From Clostridiales bacterium (lineage in GTDB: Bacteria > Bacillota > Clostridia > Christensenellales > Aristaeellaceae), in contig SFHU01000002.1 in assembly GCA_004555535.1 (NCBI GenBank), positions 1-59,231 of the forward strand: 59,231 bases of DNA, in the 5' to 3' direction. Position 1 is the first letter of the stretch; every line of letters starts with the position of its first letter. This document shows positions 56,901-59,231 of the stretch, in pieces. The notes beneath the pieces were generated by a model that was not told the origin of the DNA, searched no databases, and saw only the letters and a list, made by a program, of their open reading frames with translations. A program made the position numbers and the translations under genes.

Positions 56901-59231
56901 CCGGCGCTTCCGTCGGCTCGGCAGTCGGCGTGACCGTCAGCTCGGCGGTCGGCGTCGCCGTGGGCTCGGCGGTCGGCGTGGCCGTCGGCTCTGCGGTCGG
57001 CGTGGGCGTCGGCTCTGCGGTCGGCGTCGCCGTAGGCTCTGCAGTCGGTGTCGCCGTCGGCTCTGCAGTCGGCGTCGCCGTCGGCTCTGCGGCCGGCGTC
57101 GCCGTCGGCTCTGCGGTCGGCGTCGCCGTCGCGATGCCTTCACCTCCGAACACCACATCGACCTCGCGCGCATACAGTGTGCGGCTGCCAAACTGCACGA
57201 GATACCAGAGACCCTTCTCGTTCTCCTCCGTGCCGGAAATCGCCAGCTCGGTGCCCTTCTTCCGAATGGTCATTGAGCCGCCCTTCTCGGAGGGACGGTC
57301 ATACAGCGACACGCCGCTCACCGCGGTATAGCCGGTGCGCATGCCCAGCTCGTCCATATCCGGGATGTGCTCCGCCCGCTGCTCGGTCACGGAGAGGAGC
57401 TTCGCATAGATGTATCCCTGCTGCGCCCCGTACTGAACGCGCAGCCACAGGCCGTCGTCGCTGATGCCCAGCAGGATCACCTGCGTGTTCGCGTGATCGA
57501 GCCGGCCAATGCGGTCGGCCTTCTCGCCCGGCTCCGCGCGCATGAGCACGGCGTCCCGCGTCGTATAGGCGAGCAGGCCCTCGAGCGGATTGTCCGCCGG
57601 TGCGTCCGTCGGTTCAGAGGTCTTCTCCGCCGCGGTTGTGGCCGTCGGCTCGGGAGATGCCGTCTCCTCCGGCGCGGGCGTCGATTCCGGACTATCGGTC
57701 GGTTCCGGCGTTTCCCCAGTCTCTCCTGTTTCTTCCTCTTCGGTCTCTTCCTCAATCTCCTCAAGGCGGAGCAGCTCGCCGAAGATGTAGCCCTCGACGC
57801 GGCCCGCCTTCACGGCAAACCAGAGCTCGCCGTCGCTCTCCACGGCACCCAGCACGTCCACACGGCTTCCCCTTGGGGAAACCTGGCCGACGGTCTCCGT
57901 CCTTGTGCTCGGGCCGCTGCGCACGTTGACCGTTCCGGCCATCGTGTAGCCGGCTGTCGCCCGGTCCATAGGCGTGTAGCCCGGTTCCTCCTGCGCAGGC
58001 ACAACGGTCGTCGGCGCGGCCGTCGGCGCGGTCGTCACTTCAATCGCAGGCGTGGCTGTAACATCGCCCGCGGGTTCCCGCGTCTCTTCGGCGCGCAGCT
58101 TTCCGGCACGGAGCATGATGGCTTCCATGCTTCCATAGCCGGTGACGGTCGCGTTGCGCTCCCGCTCCTTGCGGCGGACGCCGCCCACGTTGCCCTCAAT
58201 GGTGTAAAGGGTTGTGCTGTCCACCCGCTCGACGATGCCCATGTGGGACGGGCCCTTTTTGCCCGCCCAGGTGAAAAACACAATGTCGCCGCTCTGAGGC
58301 CTGTAGCCGCTGTCCGCCGACCTGTACACGCCCATGCGCTCCAGTTCGTCCTTCCAGGTGCCGCAGCTTGCGGAGGTCGGGCAATCGCTGTCGGGGATCT
58401 GCGCATAGTGCGCGCAGAAAGCGACAAACATCGCGCACCAGTCTGAATACGGCGCGCCCCACCAGTCTCCGTAGCGGGAATAGTAGTGCTTGTCGCCCGC
58501 CTCGTCGATCATAAAGCACCGTTCATCGTAGCTCCAGCCGACCTGCGTTCCGGCGATCGCGACGATGTCGTGGCGCCAGTCGCCCGTCAGGCTCGCGCCC
58601 TGCACGGACCTGAGCCGGTCACTCTCGCTCTCTCCGCCGCGCTCTGCGGCAATCAGGTTCACAGAGGCGCGCTCGACCTGGCCGCTGCCGTCCGCAACCG
58701 TCGCGGTGATGGTGTATTCGCCGTAGCCCTCCGGCGTATAGCTGAACACAGCCCTTCCGTTCTGGTCGAGCCTGACCTCATTTCTCTCTCCCCATACGCT
58801 GAAGCTGACGTCGTATTCGGGCACGCCGCCCGTCACGGACAGCTCCACGCGGACCTCGTCCTCCCATGCAAAGGCAAAGGATCTGTTCGCGTGCAGCGAA
58901 ATGCGCAGCTTTTCGGGTACGGGCGTTTCGCCGGCCTCCGGCGTCGTTTCCGGCGTCAGCTCCTCTTCCAGACTGTCCGTCGGTTCCGGTGTATCCGTTT
59001 CCTCAGGCGTCGGCAGCTCAGCCGGGTCCTCCGTTTCCTCCGGCGCGTCGGTCTGCTCCGGCGTCTCCGGCGCGTCCGTCTGCTCCGGCGTCTCCGGCGC
59101 GTCCGTCTGCTCCGGCGTCTCCGGTGCGTCGGTCTGCTCCGGCGCCTCCGGCGCGTCCGTCTGCTCCGGCGTCTCCGGCGCGTCCGTCTGCTCCGGCGTC
59201 TCCGGCGCGTCCGTCTGCTCCGGCGCCTCCG
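53977..59231 (-). CDS. Pilus tip adhesin with CHAP, SH3, VWA and Cna-B domains (5' end outside the window)
   Basis: At least 1,750 residues; the frame is open to the window edge, so the start is missing. In order: PEQTDAPET repeats (59051-59231); a beta-rich segment (58600-58900); a CHAP domain (about 58160-58560, Cys in SDWCAMFVAFC and His in GPSHMGIV); three SH3-like domains (57750-57960, 57390-57580, 57150-57330); a TATPTAEP stretch; a Cys/His motif pair (EEHAHDAEC, PEHVHSEAC); Glu/Thr/Pro repeats; a helical stretch; a VWA domain with MIDAS DISNT (about 54900-55800); Cna-B-like domains; and LPRTGG, a span and RRRK. It is an exported adhesin linked to the pilus by the sortases, with a possible peptidoglycan-cleaving part. 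Likely tip subunit. Confidence 0.9.
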   Translation of the reverse strand, partial: EAPEQTDAPETPEQTDAPETPEQTDAPEAPEQTDAPETPEQTDAPETPEQTDAPETPEQTDAPEETEDPAELPTPEETDTPEPTDSLEEELTPETTPEAGETPVPEKLRISLHANRSFAFAWEDEVRVELSVTGGVPEYDVSFSVWGERNEVRLDQNGRAVFSYTPEGYGEYTITATVADGSGQVERASVNLIAAERGGESESDRLRSVQGASLTGDWRHDIVAIAGTQVGWSYDERCFMIDEAGDKHYYSRYGDWWGAPYSDWCAMFVAFCAHYAQIPDSDCPTSASCGTWKDELERMGVYRSADSGYRPQSGDIVFFTWAGKKGPSHMGIVERVDSTTLYTIEGNVGGVRRKERERNATVTGYGSMEAIMLRAGKLRAEETREPAGDVTATPAIEVTTAPTAAPTTVVPAQEEPGYTPMDRATAGYTMAGTVNVRSGPSTRTETVGQVSPRGSRVDVLGAVESDGELWFAVKAGRVEGYIFGELLRLEEIEEETEEEETGETGETPEPTDSPESTPAPEETASPEPTATTAAEKTSEPTDAPADNPLEGLLAYTTRDAVLMRAEPGEKADRIGRLDHANTQVILLGISDDGLWLRVQYGAQQGYIYAKLLSVTEQRAEHIPDMDELGMRTGYTAVSGVSLYDRPSEKGGSMTIRKKGTELAISGTEENEKGLWYLVQFGSRTLYAREVDVVFGGEGIATATPTAEPTATPAAEPTATPTAEPTATPTAEPTATPTAEPTPTPTAEPTATPTAEPTATPTAELTVTPTAEPTEAPVTYCNLEEHAHDAECFDGSGAFICRLPEHVHSEACLIQPTMKPAATPDVEAEEALTKEIPALLTARRTSEPDEETPETTPGEAEPDETPEETTPGEAEPDETPEETTPGEAEPDETPETTPGEAEPEETPETTPGEATPGETIPGEAEPDETPEETTPGEAEPDETPEETMPGEAEPEETPETTPGEAEPDETPEEATPGEATPGEATPGEATPGEATPGEAELEEQKTVYEQYLAEVEALEAIGELDELSAQEANALLERLREAFEQGELTQEEFEALYNRVFFLLYGDPNSIAEAAKGSNWMSLRDSGWFQRYSGSTATLSRARRASAVTMASMPLDVGERAAQPSDVQVKDRGGSNATNDGSVSVSKTIAGTELENVFDITLQVQTSVNVSQIVKEPDMAIVIVMDISNTMNSNFGGVTRYAAAMTAAESFLDQFAENNSLGISKVGYVAFNTDAHQIFGLQPCSNQAQADALKNTMRTRTGSIINAPGYKDAHTRFTNVEAGLAMASDMLNGVSNENKFIIFLSDGFPTTYISSGYSGYDPYDSTGRFYDHVLNKKCLYGTSYSDEAAIRARKKAAAIKEAGTTIFSIGVDVAGQTIQEYITQSENADGFSVVDRTGTTYEIGDASSTESYKSWLREKIGSGYYYDSTDSAGLTAAYNQIFEEIKQSVAAGAVADWVASDPLPTVGGSTETVEFIGFYSKEPKLVEGNLKGSHDENGENTAAFVADKAAINWNLKESGYQTQNNGTATVYLYELVYRVRLKNETGSFAEGTIYPTNDTTSLQYRTIEGTDGNLTVSDPKTIEFPIPSVHGYLAELRFTKTDGQGGNVPGAVFTLSHDTSQCAICRGNKTSVPVESQDQTSTADGIVSFTGIPSGHIYTLQETMIPDGYVANGNTYTVRVAYDEVTVAVQGADGSSVEWSGVYPNQKYFELPRTGGTGPLLYTSGGLLLMAASAFLLYIHNRRRKEDNQSS
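56225..56690 (-). repeat. Degenerate 42-bp-type coding repeats (TPGEAEPDETPEE)
   Basis: About ten units of TPGEAEP[D/E]ETPE[E/T]T with a run of five TPGEA at the 3' end. Acidic, Pro-spaced stalk of the tip adhesin; length is likely to vary between strains. Confidence 0.85.
56925..57140 (-). repeat. 24-bp coding repeats (TATPTAEP)
   Basis: About nine 8-residue units of the type TATPTAEP, including variants with A for T and L for P. Flexible linker between the SH3 domains and the Cys/His motifs of the tip adhesin. Confidence 0.85.
59051..59231 (-). repeat. 27-bp coding repeats (PEQTDAPET) running out of the window
   Basis: The 27-bp unit starts at 59051, 59078, 59105, 59132, 59159, 59186 and 59213; the array continues beyond the edge. 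Encodes an acidic PEQTDAPET linker near the N-terminal side of the tip adhesin. Confidence 0.9.

Noticed and set aside
56225..57140. Regular repeats that might suggest a CRISPR array
   Set aside because: Units are contiguous without spacers and encode Pro/Glu/Thr repeats in frame; no cas genes are nearby.
55237..57276. 679-codon plus-strand frame rich in Arg and Leu
   Set aside because: Mirror image of the repetitive tip adhesin coding region; its repeats simply reflect the adhesin repeats.
59051..59231. 27-bp array as CRISPR or minisatellite origin
   Set aside because: In frame with the adhesin, no spacers, translated as PEQTDAPET.

Overview
The window reads as chromosomal DNA of a G+C-rich, Gram-positive, spore-forming Clostridia-type bacterium. 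Evidence is a clear Spo0A, a YunB-like sporulation protein, sortases with LPxTG substrates, AGGAGG-type ribosome binding sites and TTGACA/TATAAT promoters. Uronide-degrading enzymes and a sortase pilus suggest a gut or other host-associated lifestyle; a genus cannot be named from sequence reading alone. No tRNA, rRNA, CRISPR array or insertion sequence was recognised.

174-9068 (+): one compact operon of eight reading frames. It encodes a divergent Ser/Thr kinase with a C-terminal membrane anchor, a zinc-ribbon membrane protein, a PP2C phosphatase, a membrane-anchored 21-residue-repeat coiled coil (in the -1 frame relative to the phosphatase, behind an A8 run), a second zinc-ribbon membrane protein, a TerY-like VWA protein, a PrsW-type intramembrane protease fused to an FHA domain, and a secreted GLUG-repeat protein. 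Kinase + PP2C + VWA is the core of the known TerY-P triad. The PrsW-FHA fusion, coiled coil and secreted repeat protein make this an unusual membrane signalling or proteolysis system, and it is the best candidate here for an undescribed system.

9360-29366 (mostly -): polar amino acid ABC transporter; methionine aminopeptidase; a four-gene Gld-like ABC export operon; Na/Pi cotransporter; a predicted small RNA divergent from an HD-domain gene; YetF/DUF4363; nitroreductase; a hydrolase/oxidoreductase pair; an autoregulated-looking XRE/membrane pair; a formate/nitrite-family transporter behind a probable ZTP riboswitch; and an ABC exporter with an S24/S26 peptidase.

29510-41918: a polysaccharide utilisation locus. 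It has a carbohydrate ABC importer, heparinase II/III-type lyase, DUF2264 protein, GH88 unsaturated glucuronyl hydrolase and a galactose-binding-like protein on the minus strand. A LacI regulator and a GH2 beta-glucuronidase lie on the plus strand. The gene set fits uptake and breakdown of an acidic glycan.

42038-49122: a 5'-truncated flavoprotein, spo0A, a compact inverted-repeat element holding a 12-codon ORF, a UPF0489 protein, yunB and a large class A penicillin-binding protein.

49346-59231 (-): a sortase-assembled pilus operon, read from the right edge as tip adhesin (CHAP, SH3, VWA, Cna-B, LPRTG; its 5' end lies outside the window), major pilin (LPSTG), class C sortase, minor pilin (LPQTG) and a second sortase with unusual Asp-Gly-Trp-Pro repeats. 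A modular intergenic repeat occurs four times between 25 and 49 kb.
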